Origin: Actinoplanes flavus
GTDB lineage: Bacteria > Actinomycetota > Actinomycetes > Mycobacteriales > Micromonosporaceae
NCBI RefSeq assembly: GCF_017592555.1
Contig: NZ_JAGFNS010000001.1
Location: 62,001 to 126,000, forward strand
Length of the DNA: 64,000 nt
Direction of reading: 5' to 3'
The number at the start of each line of letters is the position of its first letter. The first letter of the stretch is position 1. The position numbers and the translations under genes are program-made. A model generated the notes under the pieces. That model did not search any database, was not told where the DNA came from, and worked only from the letters and a program-made list of their open reading frames with translations. Below, piece by piece: positions 15,476 through 24,065 of the stretch.

Positions 15476-17068
15476 TCAGAACGGGGTCAGGGTGATCCCG
15501 GCCGCCCGCGGGTCGCCGTCGTGCACCAGCGACTCCTGGTTGAGCACGTCGTCGAAGGCGAACGCGTACGCCTTGCCGTCGACCATGTTGGCGTGGATCG
15601 ACTTCGCGTACGGGTTGGCCGGCCCGCCGGTGTAGAAGTCGGTCGCCGAACCGCCCGGCTGGGTGTCGATCCGGCCCAGCGTGGTCCGCCACAGCGCGGC
15701 GCAGAGGGTCCGCGCGATCGGGCCGACCACCTGGTCGTTCGGCGCGGCCAGGGCGCCGTCGCAACCCCAGACGTTCGCCGTGGAGGGCTTGGTGAAGGAC
15801 GCCACGGTACGCCCGGACGCGTCGGTGAAGTTCATGACGTTCCCACTGGTGCGGCCCGAGTACGTCACGTCCGGACGGTCGGTGAAGGGCACCACGGTCA
15901 GGGTCTTCGAGGTGTACGCGTTCCACGCGCCGGCGATGTAGGAGTCCAGATAGGACGCGCTCATCAGCCCGGCGTCGGCGGCCTTGCCGGGGGCCAGCAC
16001 CCGCAGCACGGTGCCGTCCGCGGCGGTCACCACGCTCTTGGCGAAGTCGGGGTTCGCCCGGACCGCGTCGATCACCTTCTGCCGGCCGCCGCCGGCCAGC
16101 TCACCGGTCCGGCTCGTGACACCACCACCGCCGCCGGTGACCGTGACGATGTGCGGGATCGCGAACATGTCCACCTGCGAGCTGTTCAGGAACAGGCCGG
16201 AGCCGTCGAGGGTGAACTCGCTCCAGTCGAAGAGGGTGTCGCGGTTGGGGTCGCCGCCCGCCCACGGGGCCGGCTGGACCAGACCGTCGGCGGTGATCCG
16301 GAAGTCGAGCTTGCGGCCGAGCGAGAAGTAGATCCGGCCGGAGATGTTCTTCGGGACCCGGACCGTGGTGGCGGCGCCGTTCGCCGGGCCGGCGATGGCG
16401 ACGTCCGGCGCCGGGACCGGGACGGTCCCGCCGCCGGTCCACGGGGTGAAGGCGCCCGACGCGTCGACGTACCCGAGCTTGCCGGTGTTCAGGTTGACGC
16501 CCAGGACGTACAGATAGACGTCCTGGTCACGGCCGGTCCGGTTGGTGACGGTGAGCGGAAGCAGATCGCTCGCCGGCGGAACCGTGGTGGTCGACGGCAC
16601 GACGGTGGTGGGAGCCGTGGTGGGTGTGGTGGTGGGAACGGTCGCCGTCGGCACGATGGTCGTGGGAGTGGTCGCCACGCCGTTGCACGGGACACCGTTC
16701 AGCTTGCAGTTCACCGGCTGCGGGCCGGTTCCGACGAAGCCGAACGTGACGCTCGCACCGACCGGGACCGACCCGTTCCAGGACCGGCTGGTGAACGTCC
16801 GATGCGTTCCGGAGGCGGTCATGTCCGTCTCCCAGAAGCTGCCGACCGAACTTCCGGCCGGGAGGTCGAACTCCACCTTCCAGGACGTCATGGCGGACGC
16901 CCCGGTGTTGGCGATGGTCACCTCGTCCTGCCACCCGCTGCCCCAGTCCGAGACGGTGCGCAGGGTGGCGGTGGGCGCGGCGGCCGAGGCCGGCAGGGCT
17001 ATCCAGGCGGTGGTGAGGGCCGCGACGGTCGCGGTCGCGGCGAGGACAAGGCTCCGTTTACGGCGCAT
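15476..17068 (-). CDS. Secreted CBM2-GH64 beta-1,3-glucanase
   Basis: A 530-residue secreted enzyme. After a signal peptide (about 1-30) comes a cellulose-binding CBM2 domain (about 33-130) with WQDEVTIANTGASAMTSWKVEF, then a Thr/Pro/Val linker (about 132-168), then a GH64 domain (about 170-530) with YLYVLGVNLNTGKLGYVD, GRIYFSLGRKL, PAPWAGGDPNRDTLFDWSEF and SSQVDMFAIPH. GH64 enzymes cleave beta-1,3-glucan and often release laminaripentaose, attacking fungal walls or storage glucans. The ATG follows CGGAGG by 8 bases. The preceding 150 bases (17069-17218) are AT-richer than the surroundings and likely carry its promoter. Confidence 0.92.
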   Translation of the reverse strand: MRRKRSLVLAATATVAALTTAWIALPASAAAPTATLRTVSDWGSGWQDEVTIANTGASAMTSWKVEFDLPAGSSVGSFWETDMTASGTHRTFTSRSWNGSVPVGASVTFGFVGTGPQPVNCKLNGVPCNGVATTPTTIVPTATVPTTTPTTAPTTVVPSTTTVPPASDLLPLTVTNRTGRDQDVYLYVLGVNLNTGKLGYVDASGAFTPWTGGGTVPVPAPDVAIAGPANGAATTVRVPKNISGRIYFSLGRKLDFRITADGLVQPAPWAGGDPNRDTLFDWSEFTLDGSGLFLNSSQVDMFAIPHIVTVTGGGGGVTSRTGELAGGGRQKVIDAVRANPDFAKSVVTAADGTVLRVLAPGKAADAGLMSASYLDSYIAGAWNAYTSKTLTVVPFTDRPDVTYSGRTSGNVMNFTDASGRTVASFTKPSTANVWGCDGALAAPNDQVVGPIARTLCAALWRTTLGRIDTQPGGSATDFYTGGPANPYAKSIHANMVDGKAYAFAFDDVLNQESLVHDGDPRAAGITLTPF

Positions 17069-17218
17069 GGGGGTGCGGCCTCCGAAGGTGTGACGGTCAG
17101 GGAACGACCGCAGTATTCGCCTTCAGAAACCGCTCTCCCAGTGCCTTTAACGTTGCTTTAATGATTATTTCGCCGACGTTTCCGGCTGCCCTCCGATAAC
17201 ACTTTCCCGGCCGGCTGA

Positions 17219-18748
17219 TCAGGCGGTTCGGGAGAAACGGATCGCGTTCCAGGAGACGCGGGGCAGGGTGAGGGTGGCGGCGCCGCCGTCGACGGCCACC
17301 GCCCCGGTGGGCACCTCGGCGGTCGGGCGCAGGGTGACCCGGTCCGGGTCGTCCCTGGTGTTGCTCGCGTAGAGGTCGTCCTCGTCGGTCAGCGTCCACG
17401 CCTCGGCCACGGCCATCTCACCGAACGCGCTCAGGTCCACGATGAACTCGACCGGGTTCGTCACGTCCCGGTTCACCGCGAAGACCGTCACGTCGCCGGT
17501 GGCCGGGTCGTGCGTGGCGACCGCGTCGACGACCGGGGCCACGCCGTACCTGGCGGTCTCGTACGTCGGGGTGTCGATGTGCAGCCGCAGCACCTCGCCC
17601 TTGGCCAGGGCCGCGGTCTTGGCGAACGGGTGGAAGATGGTCTGCCGCCAGGCCGGGCCGCCGGGCTCCGTCATGATCGGGGCGATCACGTTGACCAGCT
17701 GCGCCTGGCAGGCCGCGGTCACCCGGTCGCTGTGCCGGAGCAGCGAGATCAGCAGGTTGCCGACCACCACGGCGTCGGCCACGTGGTACCGGTCCTCGAT
17801 CACCGGCGGGGCGACCTTCCACTCCTCCGGCAGCGGGGCGCTCTGGAACCGGGAGAGGTACCAGACGTTCCACTCGTCGAACGAGAGGTTGATCTTCTTC
17901 TTGCTCTTCAGCCGGGCGCCGACCGCGTCCGCGGTGGCCACGATGCTGTTCACGAAGTAGTCCATGTCGACCGCGCTGGCCAGGAACGAGCCCAGGTCGC
18001 CGTCGTGCTCCTCGTAGTACGCGTGGCAGGACACGTAGTCGACCAGGTCGTACGCGTGCTCCAGAACCGTCGACTCCCAGGTCCCGAAGGTCGGCATCGA
18101 GGAGCTGGAACTGCCGCAGGCGACCAGCTCCAGATCCGGCTCGGCGGACCGCAGCGCCCGTGCCGTGGCGGCCGCGAGCAGGCCGTACTCCTCGGGGGTC
18201 TTGTGCCCGGTCTGCCACGGACCGTCCAGCTCGTTGCCGAGGCACCAGATCTTGACGCCGTACGGCTTCTCGGCGCCGTTGGCCCGCCGCTGCTCGGAGA
18301 GCGCGGTGCCCTCCGGGTGGTTGAGGTACTCGTGTACGTCGAGCGCCTCCTGCACGCCACGGGTGCCGAGGTTGACCGCGTACATGATCTCGACGTCGGC
18401 CTTCTCCGCCCACCTGGCGAACTCGTCGATGCCGACCTCGTTGGTCTCGATGCTGCGCCAGGCCAGGTCGCGCCGGCGGGGCCGCTTCCCGACCGGTCCG
18501 ACGCCGTCCTCCCAGCGGTAACCGGAGACGAAATTGCCACCCGGGTACCGGACCATGGTGACGCCGAGCTCGCGGGCGAGGGCCAGCACATCGGTACGGA
18601 AGCCGTCCTCGTCGGCGAGTGGGTGGCCCGGCTCGTAGATGCCGGTGTAGACGCAGCGGCCCATGTGTTCGACGAACGAGCCGAAGGTCCGGCGGCTGAC
18701 CGGCGCCACGACGGCACCCGGATTCAATGCGACACGCGCACGGAGCAT
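17219..18748 (-). CDS. Alpha-L-arabinofuranosidase, GH51
   Basis: A 509-residue GH51 enzyme without a signal peptide, so cytoplasmic. It releases terminal arabinofuranose from imported arabino-oligosaccharides. Marks: SRRTFGSFVEHMGRCVYTGI, MVRYPGGNFVSGYRWEDGVGP, the acid/base Glu173 in GNELDGPW and the nucleophile Glu292 in SFDEWNVWYL. Length is normal. It follows the ABC-transporter genes on the same strand after 126 bases that contain a long inverted repeat, so it is probably the last gene of the sugar operon, with expression adjusted by that structure. Confidence 0.94.
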   Translation of the reverse strand: MLRARVALNPGAVVAPVSRRTFGSFVEHMGRCVYTGIYEPGHPLADEDGFRTDVLALARELGVTMVRYPGGNFVSGYRWEDGVGPVGKRPRRRDLAWRSIETNEVGIDEFARWAEKADVEIMYAVNLGTRGVQEALDVHEYLNHPEGTALSEQRRANGAEKPYGVKIWCLGNELDGPWQTGHKTPEEYGLLAAATARALRSAEPDLELVACGSSSSSMPTFGTWESTVLEHAYDLVDYVSCHAYYEEHDGDLGSFLASAVDMDYFVNSIVATADAVGARLKSKKKINLSFDEWNVWYLSRFQSAPLPEEWKVAPPVIEDRYHVADAVVVGNLLISLLRHSDRVTAACQAQLVNVIAPIMTEPGGPAWRQTIFHPFAKTAALAKGEVLRLHIDTPTYETARYGVAPVVDAVATHDPATGDVTVFAVNRDVTNPVEFIVDLSAFGEMAVAEAWTLTDEDDLYASNTRDDPDRVTLRPTAEVPTGAVAVDGGAATLTLPRVSWNAIRFSRTA

Positions 18749-18798
18749 GGTTGTTCCCTTTACCGAGAAGAGGAGGAGATGCGCGTACGGGCTAAAAG

Positions 18799-18876
18799 GA
18801 GGTTGTTCGCGACGGTTGAGACGTCCTTCGCCCCGCCCACACCAGGCGAGGGTCGAGGTAGGTCGCGAACAACCTC
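18799..18876. repeat. Long inverted repeat between permease and arabinofuranosidase genes
   Basis: GAGGTTGTTCGCGAC (18799-18813) is a perfect inverted copy of GTCGCGAACAACCTC (18862-18876), and the pairing continues outward past one mismatch (AAAG against ATTT). The 48-base loop carries a smaller stem (CCTTCGCC with GGCGAGGG). The stop codon of the upstream permease lies in one arm. Candidate intra-operon RNA structure: processing site, attenuator or partial terminator. Confidence 0.75.
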
Positions 18877-19720
18877 ATTTGACGGAGCCGATGGTCAGGC
18901 CACCGCGCCAGTACCGCTGCAACATCAGGAAGGCGGCGATCAGGGGGACGATCGCCACGAGAGCGCCGGTCACGATCACGCTGAAGGTCGCCGCGCCGCC
19001 GTTGCCCATGATCGCCGACATGTACCAGGCCCGGAGCCCGACGGTGAGCGGGTAGAGCTGGTCGTCGCTCAGCATCACCAGCGGCAGGAAGAAGTTGTTC
19101 CAGGACGCGACCATGCTGAACAGCAGAACGGTGACCAGGGCGGGCTTCATCGCGGGCAGGGCCACGCTGGTGAACACCCGGAACTCGCCGGCGCCGTCGA
19201 TCCGGGCCGCCTCGAGCATCTCGTCCGGAATGGAGTCGTGCACGTAGACGCGCAGCAGGTAGACGCCGAACGGGTTGAGCAGCGACGGCAGGATGACCGC
19301 CCAGATCGTGTCGACCAGGTTCGCCTGCGACATGAGCAGGTAGGTGGGCAGCACGAGCGCCGTCGCCGGCACCATGATCAGGCCGAGGAGCAGCGCGAAC
19401 AGGGCGTTGCGGCCGGGGAAGCGCAGCTTCGCGAAGGCGTAGCCGGCCAGCGCCGAGATGACCGTCGCGCCGACGCCGCTGACCACGGCGTAGAACGCCG
19501 AGTTGCGCAGCCAGGTGACGTAGACCCCGCCGTCCTGCTCGAACAGGATCCGCAGGTTGTCGATCAGGTGGAAGTCGGAGAACCAGAGCGACGCCGACTG
19601 GAAGAGCCCGGTGTTGTCCTTCGTCGCGGCGACCACCAGCCACCAGAACGGAAGGAGGAAGTAGATCGCCAGCAGGCCCATCACGACGTGGGCGGCGACG
19701 CTGCCTTTCCGGAAAGTCAT
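18875..19720 (-). CDS. Carbohydrate ABC transporter permease (MalG type)
   Basis: 281 residues, six predicted membrane helices. The cytoplasmic EAA loop that docks the ATPase reads EAARIDGAGEFRVF near 190, the form found in CUT1 sugar importers. The ATG at 19720 overlaps the stop of the preceding permease by 4 bases; the longer frame reaching upstream is a shadow in that gene. Second permease of the arabino-oligosaccharide importer. No ATPase gene is present, as is usual for actinobacterial CUT1 systems that share a common MsiK-type ATPase. Confidence 0.93.
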   Translation of the reverse strand: MTFRKGSVAAHVVMGLLAIYFLLPFWWLVVAATKDNTGLFQSASLWFSDFHLIDNLRILFEQDGGVYVTWLRNSAFYAVVSGVGATVISALAGYAFAKLRFPGRNALFALLLGLIMVPATALVLPTYLLMSQANLVDTIWAVILPSLLNPFGVYLLRVYVHDSIPDEMLEAARIDGAGEFRVFTSVALPAMKPALVTVLLFSMVASWNNFFLPLVMLSDDQLYPLTVGLRAWYMSAIMGNGGAATFSVIVTGALVAIVPLIAAFLMLQRYWRGGLTIGSVK

Positions 19721-20649
19721 CGCAGCGCGCTCCTCTTCCGGGTGGCAAACAGGAAGATGTACGACCCGATGAAGACCACCGCGCCGAGCAGGAACGAGAT
19801 CGCCGCCGAGTAGTTGTACTGCTGGAACGAGAACGCCTGGTTGTAGGCGTACACGTTGGGTGTGTAGTGCTGGGTGATCGCGCCCGGGTTGAGCGGCTGG
19901 AGGATCAGCGGCTCGGTGAAGAACTGCAGGGTGCCCATGATGGTGAAGAGGGTCGCCAGGACCAGCGCCGAGGAGATCATCGGTGTCTTGATCCGCAGGG
20001 CGATCTGCACCTCGGTCGCGCCGTCGATGCGGGCCGACTCGTAGGTCTCCCGCGGCAGGCCCTGGAGCGCCGCGTACAGGACGATCATGTTGTAGCCGGC
20101 CCACTGCCAGGTGACGATGTTGCCCAGCGACGCCAGCACCGTGCCGCTGGAGGTGAAGTCGATGCCGGTCCAGGCGAACGGGCCGATGCTGTCGCTGTAG
20201 AGGAAGCCCCACATCAGCGTGCCGATGACCACCGGCACGGCGTAGGGGACGAACGCCGCCAGCCGGAAGAACCGCGAGAACCGCGAGGTGGCGGCGTCGA
20301 TCAGCAGGGCCGCGACCAGGGCGATCCCGATCATCACCGGAGTCTGGAGCAGGCCGAAGATCAGGACCCGGACCACGCCCTCGCGCACCAGCGGGTCGTC
20401 GATCGCCTGCCGGTAGTTGTCGAACCAGGCGAAGACCTCACCCTCGATGAGGGTGGAGCGGTACAGGCTGATCTTGAAGGCGTACGCCATCGGGAGCAGC
20501 AGGAAGGCGATCAGCAGGACGGTGAACGGCAGGGCGAAGAGCCAGCCGGTGGCCGCCTCCTTGACCCGCGCCGAGCGCCGGGTGCCCGTTCCGGGCGAGA
20601 GGCCCGCGGCCGCCGGAGCGGCCGCGGGGGACGTCTGCACCTCGGTCAT
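19717..20649 (-). CDS. Carbohydrate ABC transporter permease (MalF type)
   Basis: 310 residues. After an Ala/Pro-rich cytoplasmic N-terminus (1-30) there are six predicted membrane helices, beginning with WLFALPFTVLLIAFLLLPMA. The EAA loop is ESARIDGATEVQIALRI near 210. Coupled on both sides: its ATG overlaps the stop of the binding-protein gene in a TAATG, and its stop overlaps the next permease start. CUT1 importer family; arabino-oligosaccharides are inferred as substrate from the GH51 gene in the operon. Confidence 0.93.
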   Translation of the reverse strand: MTEVQTSPAAAPAAAGLSPGTGTRRSARVKEAATGWLFALPFTVLLIAFLLLPMAYAFKISLYRSTLIEGEVFAWFDNYRQAIDDPLVREGVVRVLIFGLLQTPVMIGIALVAALLIDAATSRFSRFFRLAAFVPYAVPVVIGTLMWGFLYSDSIGPFAWTGIDFTSSGTVLASLGNIVTWQWAGYNMIVLYAALQGLPRETYESARIDGATEVQIALRIKTPMISSALVLATLFTIMGTLQFFTEPLILQPLNPGAITQHYTPNVYAYNQAFSFQQYNYSAAISFLLGAVVFIGSYIFLFATRKRSALR

Positions 20650-22004
20650 TACTGAACCTTGAAGCCCTGCTGGGTGGCGTAGGTCTTGATGTTCTCCTGC
20701 GCGGTGTCCAGCGCCGCGGTCCAGGAGGTCTTCTTCTCGATCGCCTGGCCCAGGTTGGTGGTCAGCTGGTTGAAGTTGTAGCTGTTGAACGGGCTCCAGT
20801 CGAGGTCACCGATCGCGTTGTAGGCCGGCACGAAGACCTCGTTGACCTTCTGGCCGCCGAAGAAGTCGTAGGTCTTGCCGGTGAACGCGTCGGACTCCAG
20901 GACCGGGGTGACGGTCGGGAACAGGAACGCCTTGTCGATGCCGATCTTCCAGGCCTCGCTGTTCTTGGCGCCGAAGATCTCCATGGCGACCTTGGCCGCG
21001 ATGTCCGGGTACCGGGCCTGGTCGGTCACCGCGAACGAGGAGCCACCCCAGTCGCCCTGGGCGTTCGCGCCGGCGGTCCACTGCGGCAGCGGGGCGACCT
21101 TCCACTTGCCGGCCGCGCCGCCGGCGTTGGCCTGGATGTAACCGGGGCCCCAGCCGGCCGCGAGGTAGGTGGCGTACTTCTCCGAGCCGAGGCCGTTGTA
21201 GAAGTCCGTGGTGTGGAAGGCGGTGGTGTCGGCGAGACCGGCGCCGACCATGCCCTCCCAGTACTCGAAGACCTTCTTGGCCTCGGCGCTGTTGACGTTC
21301 ACGCCGATGCTGCCCGGGTTCGCGATGTCGTAGGTGTACGGCTTGGCGCCGGCCTGCCAGAACAGACCGGTCATGAAGCCGCCGTCGTTGGCGCCGAAGT
21401 CGGTCATGAAGCTCTTGCCACCGGAGGCGGCCTTCAGCTTCTCGGCCTGGACCTTGTACTCGTCCCAGGTGGTCGGCACGGTCAGGTCGTACTTCTTGAA
21501 GATGTCCTCGCGGTACATCATCGCCATGGGGCCGGCGTCGACCGGGATCGCGTAGACCTGGTCACCGGAGCTGACCTGGCTCCACGCCCAGCCGGCGTAG
21601 TCGCCCTTGACATCGTTCGCACCGTACTTGCCCAGGTCGACCAGGTGCTTGGTGAGCGCGAAGGTGGGGATCTCCTGCAGCTCCAGCATCACCACGTCGG
21701 GGGCGCCCTTGCCGGCCTTCAGCGCCGTCTGCAACTTCGTGTACTGGTCCTGGCCGGTGCCCGCGTTCGTCCACTCGATCTTGACGTCGGTGTGGGTCGC
21801 GTTGAACTGGTCGACGACCGCCTTGAACTCCGGGTACCAGGCCCACACCTTGACGGTGACCGTGCCGGTCGGCTTGGCGGCGGCATCCGGCTTGTCGTCG
21901 CCGCCACCGCACGCCGCCAGGGTCACGGCGGTCGCCGTCGCCGCGATGGCTGCCACAACTGATCGCCGACTGACTTTCCGTGCACTAAAGTTGCCGATGT
22001 TCAC
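20649..22004 (-). CDS. Extracellular sugar-binding lipoprotein of an ABC importer
   Basis: A 451-residue solute-binding protein with a Tat-like or Sec signal (SRRSVVAAIAATATAV) and a lipobox LAAC with lipidated Cys32. The mature part is the CUT1 family binding fold: VTVKVWAWYPEFKAVVDQFN, DVVMLELQEIPTFALTKHLVDL and AAGWGPGYIQ. It captures oligosaccharide outside the membrane and hands it to the two permeases. First gene of the operon; the promoter lies in the 22005-22261 gap with the LacI-type operator. Confidence 0.93.
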   Translation of the reverse strand: MNIGNFSARKVSRRSVVAAIAATATAVTLAACGGGDDKPDAAAKPTGTVTVKVWAWYPEFKAVVDQFNATHTDVKIEWTNAGTGQDQYTKLQTALKAGKGAPDVVMLELQEIPTFALTKHLVDLGKYGANDVKGDYAGWAWSQVSSGDQVYAIPVDAGPMAMMYREDIFKKYDLTVPTTWDEYKVQAEKLKAASGGKSFMTDFGANDGGFMTGLFWQAGAKPYTYDIANPGSIGVNVNSAEAKKVFEYWEGMVGAGLADTTAFHTTDFYNGLGSEKYATYLAAGWGPGYIQANAGGAAGKWKVAPLPQWTAGANAQGDWGGSSFAVTDQARYPDIAAKVAMEIFGAKNSEAWKIGIDKAFLFPTVTPVLESDAFTGKTYDFFGGQKVNEVFVPAYNAIGDLDWSPFNSYNFNQLTTNLGQAIEKKTSWTAALDTAQENIKTYATQQGFKVQ

Positions 22005-22168
22005 TGGGTCCTCACAGACAAGTAGATGCGTATCCAGTTGATCAGTTCTGAGGCCCGGCAGGGCTCAGAGAGCCGACCTCCGGTGCTGGCACATCGGGGG
22101 TCGGCCATCAGGTCGAACTACGCACGCCTCAACGGAATTCACCGCTGGCCGAGCTGGCTTGCTACGCT

Positions 22169-22184
22169 TTTGCAGCGCTGCAAA
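22169..22184. promoter_or_regulatory. LacI-family operator of the arabino-oligosaccharide operon
   Basis: TTTGCAGCGCTGCAAA is a perfect 16-bp palindrome with the central CG step typical of LacI-family sites. It lies 165 bases before the binding-protein start and 78 bases before the lacI-type gene, in the divergent promoter region, so one site could control both. Confidence 0.7.
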
Positions 22185-22261
22185 GCAAAGCATGCACGGG
22201 ACCCTATAACGACGGCAAGGGGTAACCTGCCGGAAACTTGGGGCGGCCAGAGGGGGCAAGA

Positions 22262-23290
22262 ATGCGTCGAGAAGTCACTCTGCGTGACGTCGCGGAGTTG
22301 GCCGGCGTTTCCAGCCGAACCGTCTCCAACGTGGTCAACGGCTACGCCAACGTCACCGAGCGTACGCGAGAGCGTGTGCAACGGGCGGTCGAGGAGCTCG
22401 GCTACCGACCCAACGTGCTCGCGCGGAACCTGGCACAGGGCCGGTCCGGCCAGATCGCGGTCGTCGTGCCGTACTTGGACACCCCGTACTTCTCCGAGTT
22501 GTTGCAGAGCGTGATCCGCGCGGCGCGGGTCAGCGGCTATAACGTTTTGATCGACCAGACCGACGGCGACCCCGAGCACGAGCGGGCGTTCATCGCCGAC
22601 GGCTCCCGCCGGCTGCTCTTCGACGGCGTCATCTTCAGCCCCCTCGGCCTCGACCAGCAGGCACTCACCAACCGCGACCACCGGCTGCCCCTGGTCATCC
22701 TCGGCGAGCGGTCCAGCGACGGCAGCTTCGACCACGTCGGCATCGACGACGTGGCGGCCTCCCGGCAGGCCACCGAGCATCTGATCGACCTGGGCCGGCA
22801 GCGGATCGCGGCCATCGGCGACCAGCCCTACGCCACCGGCGAGGCGGCCCAGCGGCGCACCAGGGGCTTCCGCGAGGCGCACGCGGCCCGGGGGCTGACC
22901 CCACGGGAGGATCTGATCATCAGCACGCCCCGGTTCAACCGGCCGGACGGCGCCCAGGCCATGGCGCATCTGCTGGACCTGGCGGAGCCGCCGGACGCGG
23001 TGTTCTGCTACAGCGACCTGGTGGCGCTCGGGGCGATCCGGACGCTTCTGTCGCGGGGGCTGCGAGTGCCCGAGGACGTCGCGGTGGTCGGCTACGACGA
23101 CATCGAGGACGGACGGTTCTCCAACCCGACGATCACCACGATCTCGCCGGACAAGGAGATGATCGCGACCACCGCGGTGGAGCGGCTGCTGCTGCGCATC
23201 AGCAGCCCCACTCCCCCGGCGGGACTCGAGCTGCGCGCGCCGCACCGGCTGATCGTCCGGGAGAGCACGGCCGGGCGTACGCCGAGGTGA
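22262..23290 (+). CDS. LacI family transcriptional repressor
   Basis: A 342-residue LacI/GalR protein. The N-terminal helix-turn-helix is TLRDVAELAGVSSRTVSNVVNG (in two runs, residues 5-26), followed by a hinge helix with PNVLARNLAQGRS, whose Leu inserts into a central CG step. The rest is a periplasmic-binding-protein-like ligand domain (about 60-340) with VFCYSDLVALGAIRTL and DVAVVGYDDIEDGRF. The ATG at 22262 follows AGAGGGGG by 7 bases, better than the upstream start. The ligand is presumably arabinose or an arabino-oligosaccharide imported by the divergent operon. Confidence 0.92.
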   Translation: MRREVTLRDVAELAGVSSRTVSNVVNGYANVTERTRERVQRAVEELGYRPNVLARNLAQGRSGQIAVVVPYLDTPYFSELLQSVIRAARVSGYNVLIDQTDGDPEHERAFIADGSRRLLFDGVIFSPLGLDQQALTNRDHRLPLVILGERSSDGSFDHVGIDDVAASRQATEHLIDLGRQRIAAIGDQPYATGEAAQRRTRGFREAHAARGLTPREDLIISTPRFNRPDGAQAMAHLLDLAEPPDAVFCYSDLVALGAIRTLLSRGLRVPEDVAVVGYDDIEDGRFSNPTITTISPDKEMIATTAVERLLLRISSPTPPAGLELRAPHRLIVRESTAGRTPR

Positions 23291-23363
23291 CCCTCCTCCA
23301 CAAAGGACTCCACGCCGATATGGTTGGGCGGCGCACAGCCATACCAGCGGGGAGTCACGCCGA

Positions 23364-24065
23364 GTGTCGCCACATGAGGCTGATCGGATACGTCAGCGCC
23401 GGATCGCCCATTTCACCCACATCGACAACCTTCCGGCCATCGCGGCAAGCGGCCGGCTGAGCTGCGATGTGACCGCTCGCGTGGGCTTGACCCGAGCGGA
23501 GGTCGGCGATCCAGACATCAAGGAGTTACGGCGCGGACGGCGCGTTCCGACGGGCCCGGGCGGCTGCGTCGGCGACTACGTCCCCTTCTACTTCGCGCCG
23601 CGCTCACCGATGATGTACCGCATCGCGTGCGATCACCGCGACCACAGACCAGGTCGCTACAACGGCGGTGATCGCCCGCTCGTTTACCTCGTCAGCACTG
23701 TCGGATCGGTCGTCGACGCCGGGTTGACCTGGGTAGGCACGGATGGCAACGCGGCAAACGGGGCAACCGTGTTCACGGTCGACCTGCCGGAACTGGACAC
23801 CCTGGTGGATTGGCCGCTGATGAGCGCGGAACGGTGGAACAACACCGGAGAGGACCTCGACCGGCAGCGTCGCCGCATGGCCGAGTTCCTTGTCCACAGG
23901 GCGGTTCCGCTCACGGTTTTCGACCAGGTGACGGCGTACAGTCCCGAGTACGCCGAGCGGGCTCGGGAAGCCCTGGCCGACCTGTCGATCACGAAGCGTG
24001 TTTCTGTCATACCCGACTGGTACTACGGGTATTGCAGCAAGGAAGAGGGAGGTGGTCATCGGTGA
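23364..24065 (+). CDS. darT: DarT-type DNA ADP-ribosyltransferase toxin
   Basis: 233 residues. DarT uses NAD+ to ADP-ribosylate thymidine (or guanosine in some subtypes) in single-stranded DNA, blocking replication. Visible family motifs are HFTHIDNLPAI at 16-26 (NAD-binding His), the YVPFYFAPRSPMMY stretch at 72-85, and the catalytic Glu174 in RRRMAEFLVHR. The GTG start follows GGGGAG by 10 bases. It overlaps the DarG antitoxin gene by 4 bases. GC content is visibly lower than in flanking genes (about 62% in a sampled 60-base line), suggesting transfer. Such pairs act in phage defence. Confidence 0.9.
   Translation: MSPHEADRIRQRRIAHFTHIDNLPAIAASGRLSCDVTARVGLTRAEVGDPDIKELRRGRRVPTGPGGCVGDYVPFYFAPRSPMMYRIACDHRDHRPGRYNGGDRPLVYLVSTVGSVVDAGLTWVGTDGNAANGATVFTVDLPELDTLVDWPLMSAERWNNTGEDLDRQRRRMAEFLVHRAVPLTVFDQVTAYSPEYAERAREALADLSITKRVSVIPDWYYGYCSKEEGGGHR

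Noticed and set aside
16560..16690. Repetitive DNA of possible mobile origin
   Set aside because: It codes for the Thr/Pro/Val linker between CBM2 and GH64, normal for secreted glycosidases.
17510..19813. A 767-codon plus-strand frame across GH51 and permease genes
   Set aside because: It spans two recognisable minus-strand genes and has only His/Gln/Val/Gly-skewed shadow sequence.
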